A stretch of DNA of 16,227 nt. It comes from an uncultured Clostridia bacterium. GTDB lineage: Bacteria > Bacillota > Clostridia > Oscillospirales > Oscillospiraceae. This document shows, one piece after another, positions 1 to 5,457 of this stretch. Location: the NCBI GenBank assembly GCA_945910975.1, contig CAMDZY010000014.1, forward strand, positions 1-16,227, written 5' to 3'. The notes beneath the pieces are model-generated. The model was not told the DNA's origin. It searched no databases and saw nothing but the letters and a program-made list of their open reading frames with translations. How positions within the stretch are numbered: the first letter of the stretch is position 1; every line of letters begins with the position of its first letter. Position numbers and translations under genes: made by a program.

Positions 1-628
1 CCGTTTCGCCTTCCGCAATGTCCACGGCATAGTCCGCGTTGACTGCGGATTTGATGACGTAGACGCCGTCGGGAAGCGTGGCCGAGCCGCTGACCTGATA
101 GTACTGGTATTTGGGCCAATATGTATTGACTGCGGAGTTGGAGCGGATGCTGACCTGATAGTTCACATTTGCGGGAACTTCAAAGTAGCGGCACCAAACT
201 TCCGCCGCATACGCAGCGCCGTTGGCATCATTGGAGGCATTGCGCAGCTTGACAAGCACGGCATTGTAATAATAGCTGCCCTCCAATTCATACTGGAGAT
301 AGTGCAGCTGGCCTTCCAGCGAGGTATAGCTGTAGCCGTGGCTGCTGCAATAATTTCTCAGCGCGGTGTAGCGCTCGTTGTGCCATTGGCAGATACCATA
401 GCTGGTGCCATAGTCGCCAACGATGTTTGGATTAAAATTCGATTCATGCTCGATATTTGCCAGAACGCCGCAGGCCGCCGCAGGCGTCAGCCCCATGTTT
501 GTGACCAGATATTCAAAAATCGTATCTGCATTGCTCGCCGCGTTTGCCTTGGGCACGGAAAGCGGAAGCATCACAAGGAGCATGGCAATTACCAGCACGA
601 AGCCGGTGATCCGTTGAAACGCTTTCAA
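1..628 (-). CDS. Secreted phage-lysozyme-type cell-wall hydrolase with ricin-like module (3' end outside window)
   Basis: Likely cleaves peptidoglycan outside the cell. I translated the minus strand: 209 residues are visible and the frame stays open to the window edge. Residues 1-31 form a signal peptide (K-A-F-Q-R, a hydrophobic core, then NAA). Residues about 33-174 resemble the phage tail lysozyme family (Phage_lysozyme2): an N-A-D-T-I-F-x-Y-L start, GVLANIEHESNFNP with probable catalytic Glu60 or Glu62, and GTSYGICQWHNER. From about residue 185, LPDGVYVIKSAVNADYAVDI matches the opening of a ricin-type beta-trefoil repeat, a probable wall-sugar binding module. The start is TTG at 626-628 behind AAAAGGGG; no in-frame ATG exists upstream, and ATG 650-652 is in another frame. 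It is divergent from rpmH. Exact bond specificity is not visible. Confidence 0.8.
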   Translation of the reverse strand, partial: MKAFQRITGFVLVIAMLLVMLPLSVPKANAASNADTIFEYLVTNMGLTPAAACGVLANIEHESNFNPNIVGDYGTSYGICQWHNERYTALRNYCSSHGYSYTSLEGQLHYLQYELEGSYYYNAVLVKLRNASNDANGAAYAAEVWCRYFEVPANVNYQVSIRSNSAVNTYWPKYQYYQVSGSATLPDGVYVIKSAVNADYAVDIAEGET

Positions 629-682
629 TATGTACAACCCCTTTTTGCTGCATTTTTAAAATAATGCAGTATTTGATATTTC

Positions 683-711
683 ATTTTAGCATAATTTTTC
701 GTCGCATTCAA
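683..711 (-). promoter_or_regulatory. Promoter of the lysozyme-type gene
   Basis: On the minus strand TTGAAT (706-711) is separated by 17 nt from TAAAAT (683-688), with a TG dinucleotide just upstream of the -10. It lies about 55 nt before the TTG start. The 5' UTR holds a 7-bp inverted repeat CTGCATT/AATGCAG at 648-654 and 663-669, ending just before the ribosome binding site. Inferred from consensus match only. Confidence 0.55.
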
Positions 712-791
712 CATATATTTGTGCATAGCGGAAAGTTTTTTCAGCAAAATTATGTCCTGCAGAAAAAGCAGAAAAAATATGCAAAAAAAAG

Positions 792-821
792 TTGACAATT
801 CTTGCCCGGATAGGCTATAAT
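792..821 (+). promoter_or_regulatory. Sigma-A promoter of the rpmH operon
   Basis: TTGACA (792-797), an 18-nt spacer and TATAAT (816-821) are both perfect consensus hexamers, preceded by an A-tract at 783-790. Transcription should start near 828, giving a 5' UTR of about 78 nt. This is the only strong promoter seen upstream of the five-gene block. Confidence 0.85.
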
Positions 822-828
822 AGTCCAA

Positions 829-876
829 GCGTGCCTTTGCACGCGCTTGAATCTATTGCTACAGCGATACCGCTGT
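829..876 (+). promoter_or_regulatory. Two hairpins in the rpmH 5' UTR
   Basis: GCGTGC (829-834) pairs with GCACGC (839-844) around CTTT, right at the predicted transcript start. ACAGCG (861-866) pairs with CGCTGT (871-876) around ATAC, 15 nt before AGGAGGT. The structures are visible in the sequence. A role in mRNA stability or in feedback by L34 is speculation. Confidence 0.4.
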
Positions 877-905
877 TGAGCATAATTTTACAGGAGGTGT
901 ACACG

Positions 906-1040
906 ATGCTGCGTACCTATCAACCCAAGAAACGTCACAGATCCAAGGTTCATGGTTTCCGGAAGAGAATGGCCACTGCAAACGGCCGCAAAGTTCTTGC
1001 CCGCCGCCGTGCCAAGGGCAGATCCGTACTGTCCGCCTGA
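906..1040 (+). CDS. rpmH: 50S ribosomal protein bL34
   Basis: Structural protein of the large ribosomal subunit, binding 23S rRNA. The product has 44 residues, the normal bL34 length, and carries the family signature throughout: MLRTYQPKKRHRSKVHGFRK, then RMAT-NGRKVLARRRAKGR. More than a third of the residues are Arg or Lys. The ATG at 906 sits 7 nt after a perfect AGGAGGT (892-898); the longer in-frame extension upstream has no ribosome binding site and would cover the promoter, so it is rejected. It is first in the rpmH-rnpA-yidD-yidC-jag block, and the 136-nt gap to rnpA contains hairpins that may lower downstream expression relative to L34. Confidence 0.97.
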   Translation: MLRTYQPKKRHRSKVHGFRKRMATANGRKVLARRRAKGRSVLSA

Positions 1041-1078
1041 TCGTTCCGGTAGCACTGCCGAATTAAGGCTGAATCACG

Positions 1079-1110
1079 AAACCGCCGCGCGTGCGGCCAG
1101 ATGGTTTTTT
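1079..1110 (+). terminator. Possible attenuator between rpmH and rnpA
   Basis: AAACC (1079-1083) and GCCGC (1084-1088) pair with GCGGC (1093-1097) and GGTTT (1103-1107) around a GCGT loop, with a 5-nt bulge CAGAT on the 3' side, followed by TTT to 1110. It resembles a leaky intrinsic terminator, which would fit L34 being needed in far larger amounts than the RNase P protein. The leaky behaviour is inference. Confidence 0.4.
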
Positions 1111-1121
1111 CAGTATTTCCG

Positions 1122-1152
1122 AAAGGGTGAACGGTTCTCCTGTTCGCCCTTT
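1122..1152 (+). other. 11-bp hairpin upstream of rnpA
   Basis: AAAGGGTGAAC (1122-1132) pairs with GTTCGCCCTTT (1142-1152) with one G-U, around a 9-nt loop. It has no T-run after it, so it is not a classical terminator. It ends 9 nt before the rnpA Shine-Dalgarno and could be an RNA processing or stability element. Confidence 0.45.
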
Positions 1153-1176
1153 GCATTTATCCAAGGAGGAAGCCCC

Positions 1177-1524
1177 ATGCGGTTTTCCACGCCTCTAAAG
1201 CTCAATCATGTGTTCCAGCGCCTGTATCACAAGGGCAATGTCTGCGCGTGCCGCACGCTGGTGCTGTATTCCCGCCGCAACCACCTCAAGCAAAATCGGG
1301 TCGGTATCACTACCGGCAAAAAACTGGGACGCGCTGTGGTGCGCAACCGCATCCGGCGCCGTCTGCGCGAGGTGTATCGGCTCAACGAGCCGCGCTTCCA
1401 GCCGGGCTACGACATTGTGGTCGTCGCGCGGCACCATGCTGCCGACGTCGGCTTCTCCACGTTGCAGGCAGACTACCTGCACGCAGCCGAAAAGCTGGGT
1501 CTGCTTCGGGAGTTGGACAAATGA
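1177..1524 (+). CDS. rnpA: Ribonuclease P protein component
   Basis: Protein subunit of RNase P. It binds the catalytic RNA (rnpB) and the pre-tRNA leader and helps cut the 5' leader from tRNA precursors. The product has 115 residues, typical for the family. The opening RFSTPLKLNHVFQRLYHKGN matches the usual start, and the diagnostic RNR signature is present as GRAVVRNRIRRRLREVYR at about residues 50-67. The C-terminal part reads YDIVVVARHHAA, the usual last strand region. The ATG at 1177 follows AAGGAGGA (1163-1170); an in-frame extension from 952 would run through rpmH and has no ribosome binding site. The stop overlaps the yidD start in an ATGA, so the two are probably translationally coupled. 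Confidence 0.96.
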   Translation: MRFSTPLKLNHVFQRLYHKGNVCACRTLVLYSRRNHLKQNRVGITTGKKLGRAVVRNRIRRRLREVYRLNEPRFQPGYDIVVVARHHAADVGFSTLQADYLHAAEKLGLLRELDK

Positions 1525-1733
1525 AACGGCTGATGCTGGCGCTGCTGCGCTTTTACCGGCGGAATATTTCGCCGCTTCGCCCCGGCAAGTGCCGCTTTGT
1601 GCCCACTTGCTCGGAATACGCGGTGCAGGCCATCGAGAAATACGGCGCATGGAAGGGCGGTTGGCTCACGCTTTGGCGCTTGATTCGGTGCAACCCGTTC
1701 AATCACGGCGATCATTACGATCCCATTCCATGA
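1521..1733 (+). CDS. yidD: Membrane protein insertion efficiency factor YidD
   Basis: Small peripheral membrane protein that assists YidC-dependent insertion. The 70-residue product shows the whole family signature: a basic amphipathic N-terminus (KRLMLALLRFYRRNISPLRP), the conserved GKCRFVPTCSEYAVQAIEKY with two Cys, then GAWKGGWLTLWRLIRCNPF with the third Cys. The C-terminus is shortened, ending GDHYDPIP. The ATG at 1521 overlaps the rnpA stop by 4 nt (ATGA). A 7-bp hairpin AAGAAGC/GCTTCTT (1733-1750) begins at the last base of the stop codon and precedes yidC. Position between rnpA and yidC is the canonical one. Confidence 0.95.
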   Translation: MKRLMLALLRFYRRNISPLRPGKCRFVPTCSEYAVQAIEKYGAWKGGWLTLWRLIRCNPFNHGDHYDPIP

Positions 1734-1769
1734 AGAAGCAAACGCTTCTTTGATCTTGGAGGACATTTC

Positions 1770-2909
1770 ATGTTTCTATCAACCGTACCCGTAACCATTT
1801 CCAGCATTATCCCTATCGCCTTCGGCTACCTGTTCCGGTGGCTGTATGAGTTCACGCTGAACTATGGCCTGACGATTTTCCTGTTCGCACTGATCGTCAA
1901 GCTGATTCTGCTGCCCGTGAGCGCAAAGCAGAAGAAAACCATGATGAAGACCTCGCGTCTGGCGCCGCAGCTCAAGGAGCTGGAGCGAATTTATGGTGAT
2001 GACAAAACCCGATATAATCAGGCAATGATGGATCTTTATAAGGAAGAGGGCGTGTCCATGACCGGCGGCTGCCTTTGGTCGCTGCTGCCCATGCTGATCC
2101 TGATTCCGCTGTACTATGTGATCCGCGAACCGCTGACCTATGTGCTGCGCCTGGATTATACGGATATCTTGGCAATAAAGGCCGCATTCGGCGATACCAA
2201 CCCTGCCTATTGGCAGCTGGCCGCCGCCCATTCCAAGGGCTTGATGGACCTGTCGATGTTCGGCATCGACCTGTCCGTGATCCCCAGCTGGCATATTTGG
2301 CGCGCCACATCCTGGAGCGATATCGGCCAGTTCCTGATCCCGGTGGTTTCCGCCGGCTTCAACTACCTGTCCATGTTCGTGTCGCAGAAGCTGAACACGA
2401 CTGTCACGACCGACGAAAACGGCGAACGTGACAACGATGCCGCCGCTCTTGCAAACAAGAGCAACAAGAGCATGATGCTGATGATGCCGCTGATGTCCCT
2501 GTTCTTTGGCTTTATCATGCCTGTCGGTATGTCTTTGTACTGGATCGCGCAGAGCATTTTGGGCATTTTGCAGGATTGGCTGCTGACGACCCATTACCGC
2601 AAGGTCTACGACGCCGAGGATGAAGAAAAGCGCAAGCGCGCAGCTGAGCGTGCCGCACTCGAAGCGGAAAAAGAGCGCATCCGCGCCCAGCGCCGTGCCG
2701 AAAATCCCGATGGCATCACCGCCAACACCAGCCGGAAGAAGCTCGAGCAGAAGAAAGCTGCCGAACGGGAAGCGGCTGCCCGCGAGTACGCTGCAAAAAA
2801 TGCGCCGCCAAAGCCGGCAAATGAGGACGCTCCTCTTTCCGGTGACCCGGAGCGCCCCTATGCACGTGGCCGTGCCTATCAGCCCGACCGCTACAAAAAC
2901 AGCAATTAA
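1770..2909 (+). CDS. yidC: Membrane protein insertase YidC (Oxa1 family)
   Basis: Inserts proteins into the cytoplasmic membrane, alone or with SecYEG. 379 residues. Family features in order: a hydrophobic N-terminal stretch about 10-27; TM about 33-50 (GLTIFLFALIVKLILLPV); a cytoplasmic helical hairpin with KQKKTM, LAPQLKELE and GDDKTRYNQAMMDLYKEEGV; GGCLWSLLPMLILIPLYYVI (about 99-118); then hydrophobic segments about 188-206 and 233-272 with MPVGMSLYW. The polar residue of the insertase groove, Arg in many homologues, is Lys44 here. No lipobox Cys is present at the N-terminus, unlike Bacillus SpoIIIJ. The tail from about 285 is highly charged, as in forms that bind ribosomes. GGAGG at 1758-1762 supports ATG 1770. 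Confidence 0.95.
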   Translation: MFLSTVPVTISSIIPIAFGYLFRWLYEFTLNYGLTIFLFALIVKLILLPVSAKQKKTMMKTSRLAPQLKELERIYGDDKTRYNQAMMDLYKEEGVSMTGGCLWSLLPMLILIPLYYVIREPLTYVLRLDYTDILAIKAAFGDTNPAYWQLAAAHSKGLMDLSMFGIDLSVIPSWHIWRATSWSDIGQFLIPVVSAGFNYLSMFVSQKLNTTVTTDENGERDNDAAALANKSNKSMMLMMPLMSLFFGFIMPVGMSLYWIAQSILGILQDWLLTTHYRKVYDAEDEEKRKRAAERAALEAEKERIRAQRRAENPDGITANTSRKKLEQKKAAEREAAAREYAAKNAPPKPANEDAPLSGDPERPYARGRAYQPDRYKNSN

Positions 2910-2923
2910 CCCAAGGAGTTACT

Positions 2924-3874
2924 ATGGAAAAGAGTATTATCACCACTGGCAAGACCATTGAGCTTGCCATTGCCGCTGCGGCAGCGCAGCTCAACATGGA
3001 TCGCGACAGCTTTTCCGTTGAGGTTCTGAAAAACGCCAGCCGTGGCTTTTTAGGAATCGGCGCAAGTCTGGCAGAGATTCGCGCAACGTATGAGGTTCCG
3101 GACGAGGAGCCGAAGGCTGCTCTGTCCTCCGCGTCCCGCTCCAAGCCCAAGCGCAAGCCGGAGCAGACCGCCGAGACCCTCAAGCCTGCTCCCGCCAAAA
3201 AGCTCGAGCCGATGCAGCCTGAGGTTCGCCGCCAGCCCGCCGCACCGAAGTCCGAAGCCCCCAAGCCCGCTGCCAAGCCTGCCAATGCAGAGCGCGCCCC
3301 GCGTCCGGAGAGCAAAAAAGCCCCCCGCCCGGCACCCGTGCAGGAGCCGAAGCCGGAAGTGGCTGCGCCGAAGGTTGAAAAAACCTACGCCCCCGCACCC
3401 GAAGGCTCTACCGAGCAGCGAATTGAAGTGTTTGTCAAGGGCCTGCTGGAGCATATGGGCTCCAACGCAACACCCCACGCAGTTGCCACCGAGGACGGTA
3501 ACTACCAGGTCGACCTGGTGGGCGAAAACCTCGGTATGCTGATCGGCCGTCGCGGCGATACCCTCGACGCCATCCAGCACCTGACCAACTACACCATCAA
3601 CCGTGGCGCGGAAAAGCGTTGCCGCATCAGTGTCGACGCCGAAAATTATCGCGGCAAGCGCGAAGAATCCCTGCAGCACCTGGCACAAAAGATGGCCGCC
3701 AAGGCCGTCCGCTATCGCAAGAACTTCACGTTGGAGCCGATGAACGCCTACGAGCGCCACGTCATCCACGCCGCCCTGCAGGACACCCTCAACGTCAGCA
3801 CCTTCTCCACCGGCACTGAGCCGAACCGCCGCATCGTAATCGCTTATACACGGCGCAAGGAGAACAATCAATAA
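2924..3874 (+). CDS. jag: RNA-binding protein Jag/KhpB (Jag-N, KH and R3H domains)
   Basis: Cytoplasmic RNA-binding protein associated with YidC and, in Firmicutes, with cell-elongation control and partnership with KhpA. 316 residues. The Jag-N domain spans about 1-58 (TGKTIELAIAAAAAQL ... SRGFLGIGASLAEI). Residues about 59-160 are a Pro/Ala/Lys/Glu-rich disordered linker. The KH domain spans about 165-240 with the loop IGRRGDTLDAIQHL (207-220). The R3H domain spans about 245-310 and carries the defining R-x-x-x-H as Arg278 and His282 (YERHVIHAAL). AAGGAG precedes ATG 2924; the gap to yidC is 14 nt, so they share a transcript. It ends just before the operon terminator, and the gene that usually follows (mnmE) is absent. 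Confidence 0.95.
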   Translation: MEKSIITTGKTIELAIAAAAAQLNMDRDSFSVEVLKNASRGFLGIGASLAEIRATYEVPDEEPKAALSSASRSKPKRKPEQTAETLKPAPAKKLEPMQPEVRRQPAAPKSEAPKPAAKPANAERAPRPESKKAPRPAPVQEPKPEVAAPKVEKTYAPAPEGSTEQRIEVFVKGLLEHMGSNATPHAVATEDGNYQVDLVGENLGMLIGRRGDTLDAIQHLTNYTINRGAEKRCRISVDAENYRGKREESLQHLAQKMAAKAVRYRKNFTLEPMNAYERHVIHAALQDTLNVSTFSTGTEPNRRIVIAYTRRKENNQ

Positions 3875-3880
3875 TAAGAA

Positions 3881-3919
3881 TGCGGTTCGCACCAATCGGT
3901 GCGAACCGCAAAATTTTTT
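3881..3919 (+). terminator. Intrinsic terminator of the rpmH-jag operon
   Basis: A perfect 13-bp stem TGCGGTTCGCACC/GGTGCGAACCGCA (3881-3893 and 3898-3910) with loop AATC, followed by AAA and TTTTTT (3914-3919). It lies 6 nt after the jag stop. The other side is only weakly T-rich in the minus direction, so termination of the convergent Crp-like gene here is possible but less certain. Confidence 0.93.
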
Positions 3920-3966
3920 CATCGACACGCCGCGTTGCTTTCTAAGCAGTCATAATTTATCAAATG

Positions 3967-4605
3967 TTATCCGATTGATTGAGCGGTCGGGACATTCTGC
4001 GCGGCGGCTTGTGGTTCGCTCTCGTTGCGCAGCTGGGCGCGGATGTTGCAGAGTGTGACCTGGTGAATGCCGAGGTACGATGCAATTTGCCATTCCTTGG
4101 CCAGACCGTTGAACTCCGGAAAGCGCCGGTTGAACCAGATCACGCGTTCTCTGGCGGGCACATTGGTGCGCATACGCAGGGATTCCTGGTAAAACCGCAA
4201 ACTTTCTCTGGACAGCCTGTAGGTTGCGCCGAAAACCTCCGGATATTGCCGCCCCAATTCATCCACTTCCGCGACGGGAATCGCGACGATGTAGAAAGAG
4301 GTCATGGCCTCGAGCGTGGTATTTGCGATCCATGCCGCGCCCTGCTGCGGGATATCGCAGGTAAGGCAGCCGTTGCGGGAATTGTCGAAGCAGACCGTGG
4401 TTTCTTTTCCGTCCTCCATGATAAAATAGCTGCGCGCCAAACCGCCCTCCAGCTTCAAAAAATAGTCTGACAAGGTATCGCCCTGACGGTAAAGGCACTC
4501 GCCCCTTTGCAGGTAGATAAGCTGAAGCAATTCCCGCAGACGTTTGCGAAGCTCCGGGTCGAAAATCTCAAGTCGGTCAAAAAATGTACAAAGTTTCTGC
4601 TCCAT
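3967..4605 (-). CDS. Crp/Fnr-family transcriptional regulator
   Basis: Probable DNA-binding regulator that responds to a small effector through a cyclic-nucleotide-binding-type beta-roll. 212 residues. The effector domain spans about 27-120 (RGECLYRQGDTLSDYFLKLEGGLARSYF ... DGKETTVCF); a long dimerisation helix spans about 120-150; a Crp-type helix-turn-helix lies at about 168-192 (LAKEWQIASYLGIHQVTLCNIRAQL). The usual cAMP-contacting Arg-Ser/Thr pair is not obvious, so cAMP is not assumed. No FNR-like N-terminal Cys cluster is seen; Cys6, Cys72, Cys80 and Cys83 are scattered. AAAGGAGA (4612-4619) supports the ATG at 4605. The gene is alone and follows an unusually structured leader region. 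Its targets are unknown. Confidence 0.85.
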   Translation of the reverse strand: MEQKLCTFFDRLEIFDPELRKRLRELLQLIYLQRGECLYRQGDTLSDYFLKLEGGLARSYFIMEDGKETTVCFDNSRNGCLTCDIPQQGAAWIANTTLEAMTSFYIVAIPVAEVDELGRQYPEVFGATYRLSRESLRFYQESLRMRTNVPARERVIWFNRRFPEFNGLAKEWQIASYLGIHQVTLCNIRAQLRNESEPQAAAQNVPTAQSIG

Positions 4606-4617
4606 TGTATATCTCCT

Positions 4618-4695
4618 TTATGCGCAGCCGTATTCGCCGTTGCCAAATTGAAAGGCGGTCAAAACTATTTTTTGACCGCCTGCAAAAACGCATAA
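4618..4695 (-). promoter_or_regulatory. Possible Shine-Dalgarno-sequestering pairing upstream of the Crp-like gene
   Basis: In minus-strand RNA, UUAUGCG (from 4689-4695) is complementary to CGCAUAA (from 4618-4624). The latter includes the first two A of the AAAGGAGA ribosome binding site at 4612-4619. The pairing would enclose the 12-bp hairpin at 4653-4681 and bring a long structure next to the ribosome binding site. The complementarity is visible; regulation by it is inference. Confidence 0.35.
4653..4681 (-). terminator. 12-bp perfect hairpin, possible terminator or attenuator ahead of the Crp-like gene
   Basis: AGGCGGTCAAAA (4653-4664) and TTTTGACCGCCT (4670-4681) pair perfectly with a 5-nt loop. 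On the minus strand the stem is followed by TTCAATTTGG, a poor but T-rich tail, so it may end a short leader RNA or attenuate the regulator gene. It could equally be a DNA operator: the GGTCAAAA/TTTTGACC half-sites form a symmetric AT-centred palindrome of a size used by Crp/Fnr dimers, 47 nt upstream of the start. Confidence 0.5.
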
Positions 4696-4704
4696 CCCGA
4701 TTGT

Positions 4705-4815
4705 TGCGACACAAATCATATACCTAGCCCAAGTGCCAAAGTATACAAAGACAGGTATGCATTTTCACCGAAGTAAAAACACACACTTGGGTACAACAGA
4801 TTGACTTGTGTCGCA
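4705..4815 (-). ncRNA. Candidate structured RNA (leader or small RNA) upstream of the Crp-like gene
   Basis: Read on the minus strand, TGCGACACAAGTCA (4815-4802) pairs with TGATTTGTGTCGCA (4718-4705): 14 bp with one G-U. Inside, CCCAAGTG (4791-4784) pairs with CACTTGGG (4735-4728). Within that, UUUUUAC-UUCG-GUGAAAA forms a 7-bp hairpin at 4780-4763 with a C(UUCG)G tetraloop, followed by a weaker AUAC/GUAU stem. A TTGCAA-16-TATACT promoter lies immediately upstream, with the start expected near 4814. I match it to no riboswitch class I know. No ORF with a ribosome binding site lies in it. Confidence 0.5.
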
Positions 4816-4820
4816 TAAAT

Positions 4821-4848
4821 AGTATATCATAATCTCCGGAAATTGCAA
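4821..4848 (-). promoter_or_regulatory. Promoter for the structured RNA and Crp-like gene
   Basis: On the minus strand TTGCAA (4843-4848), a 16-nt spacer and TATACT (4821-4826). The predicted start near 4814 coincides with the first base pairs of the long stem at 4705-4815. On the plus strand a weaker TTGACT (4801-4806) with TATCAT (4825-4830) also exists but leads to no gene. Confidence 0.5.
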
Positions 4849-4872
4849 GTCCTCTTTGCGGAAATTTCCCAT

Positions 4873-4905
4873 AAAAATCGCCTGCCGGTATGAAACCGAC
4901 AGGCG
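4873..4905 (-). terminator. Terminator of the DUF4430 lipoprotein gene
   Basis: Minus-strand RNA forms CGCCUGUCGGU/ACCGGCAGGCG (4905-4895 and 4889-4879) with a UUCAU loop and one U-G pair, followed by AUUUUUAUGG. It begins 9 nt after the stop codon. The single non-Watson-Crick position pairs only in the minus-strand transcript. Confidence 0.88.
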
Positions 4906-4914
4906 AGCGTGATT

Positions 4915-5292
4915 TTACCAAGTTGTGATGTAGAATTCAAAGTGATCGCCGTCTGCGATGGGCGTAGAATCGGCAGCGGTTTCGACCATTTCTCCGCCTT
5001 TGGTGAACACCCACGCGCAGTTATCGTCAGCGGAAGCGGTTTCTCCGTCCACGGTGTCGATATACAGGCCGTAAGTGTCGTTGTGTCCCTCGACCAAGCC
5101 GTCCTCAACCAGCGCTTCGCCCAGTGTGTCCAAATCGGTCTTTACGGTGAAGGTCTTTTTTGAGCCATCGCCGTGCGTGACCTCAACGGTGATTTCGGTC
5201 TTGGATGCACCACAAGCGCAGCAGAGCGTCAGAAGACTTGCCACTACGAGCAGCACTGCAATCACACGGATGCTTTTGCATCTTTTCAGCAT
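4915..5292 (-). CDS. DUF4430-domain lipoprotein
   Basis: Predicted membrane-anchored extracellular protein of 125 residues. Residues 1-27 form a lipoprotein-type signal: LKRCKSIR, a hydrophobic core VIAVLLVVASLLTL, then CCACG. Which Cys is lipidated is unclear; Cys27 (preceded by Ala) fits the cleavage rule best though its -3 residue is Cys. Residues about 33-124 match DUF4430: TVEVTHGDGSKKTFTVKTD, LGEALVEDGLVEG, YGLYIDTVDGE, CAWVFTKGG, DGDHFEFYITTW. That family has a small beta-grasp-like fold also seen at the C-terminus of transcobalamin; a bound ligand is not known here. AGAGG precedes the ATG at 5292. It is monocistronic with its own promoter and terminator. Role unknown. Confidence 0.85.
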   Translation of the reverse strand: MLKRCKSIRVIAVLLVVASLLTLCCACGASKTEITVEVTHGDGSKKTFTVKTDLDTLGEALVEDGLVEGHNDTYGLYIDTVDGETASADDNCAWVFTKGGEMVETAADSTPIADGDHFEFYITTW

Positions 5293-5324
5293 ATGCGTAC
5301 CTCTTTTCCAAATTTTGTATCGCT

Positions 5325-5353
5325 ATCATAGCACACAAGGCGTCAATTGTCAA
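5325..5353 (-). promoter_or_regulatory. Promoter of the DUF4430 lipoprotein gene
   Basis: On the minus strand a perfect TTGACA (5348-5353), 17 nt, and TATGAT (5325-5330). It lies about 33 nt before the ATG and is divergent from the two-component promoter. Confidence 0.8.
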
Positions 5354-5366
5354 GCAAAACACAACT

Positions 5367-5390
5367 GCCGCGCGTTTACAAATTCGCGGC
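5367..5390. repeat. Inverted repeat between divergent promoters
   Basis: GCCGCG (5367-5372) and CGCGGC (5385-5390) form a 6-bp palindrome around a 12-bp AT-rich centre. It ends 6 bp before the -35 of the two-component promoter and 13 bp beyond the -35 of the DUF4430 promoter. It is placed like an operator; the binding protein is unknown. Confidence 0.35.
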
Positions 5391-5396
5391 GTGGGC

Positions 5397-5425
5397 TTGT
5401 ATTCTTCGCGAAAACAAAATATAAT
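5397..5425 (+). promoter_or_regulatory. Promoter of the two-component system
   Basis: TTGTAT (5397-5402), 17 nt, and a perfect TATAAT (5420-5425). The start of transcription would be near 5432, 26 nt before the response regulator ATG. Confidence 0.7.
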
Positions 5426-5457
5426 AGATGTAGAAACATCGGAAAGGACGATGGCGG

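Noticed and set aside
629..905. Possible oriC between the lysozyme gene and rpmH
   Set aside because: The region is AT-rich and next to rpmH, but I find only one weak DnaA-box-like match (CTATGCACA on the minus strand near 721-730) and no cluster of TTATCCACA-type boxes.
952..1176. Extended N-terminus for RnpA
   Set aside because: The in-frame extension overlaps rpmH in another frame and crosses two hairpins; family length and AAGGAGGA fix the start at 1177.
4705..4815. MITE or insertion element with 10-bp terminal inverted repeats
   Set aside because: TGCGACACAA/TTGTGTCGCA could be TIRs, but no flanking target-site duplication is visible, the repeat extends to 14 bp only as RNA with a G-U, and a promoter points into it. 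RNA structure fits better.
4827..5108. Minus-strand reading frame of 93 codons
   Set aside because: It is a shadow of the DUF4430 gene in another frame, running through that gene's terminator; no ribosome binding site.
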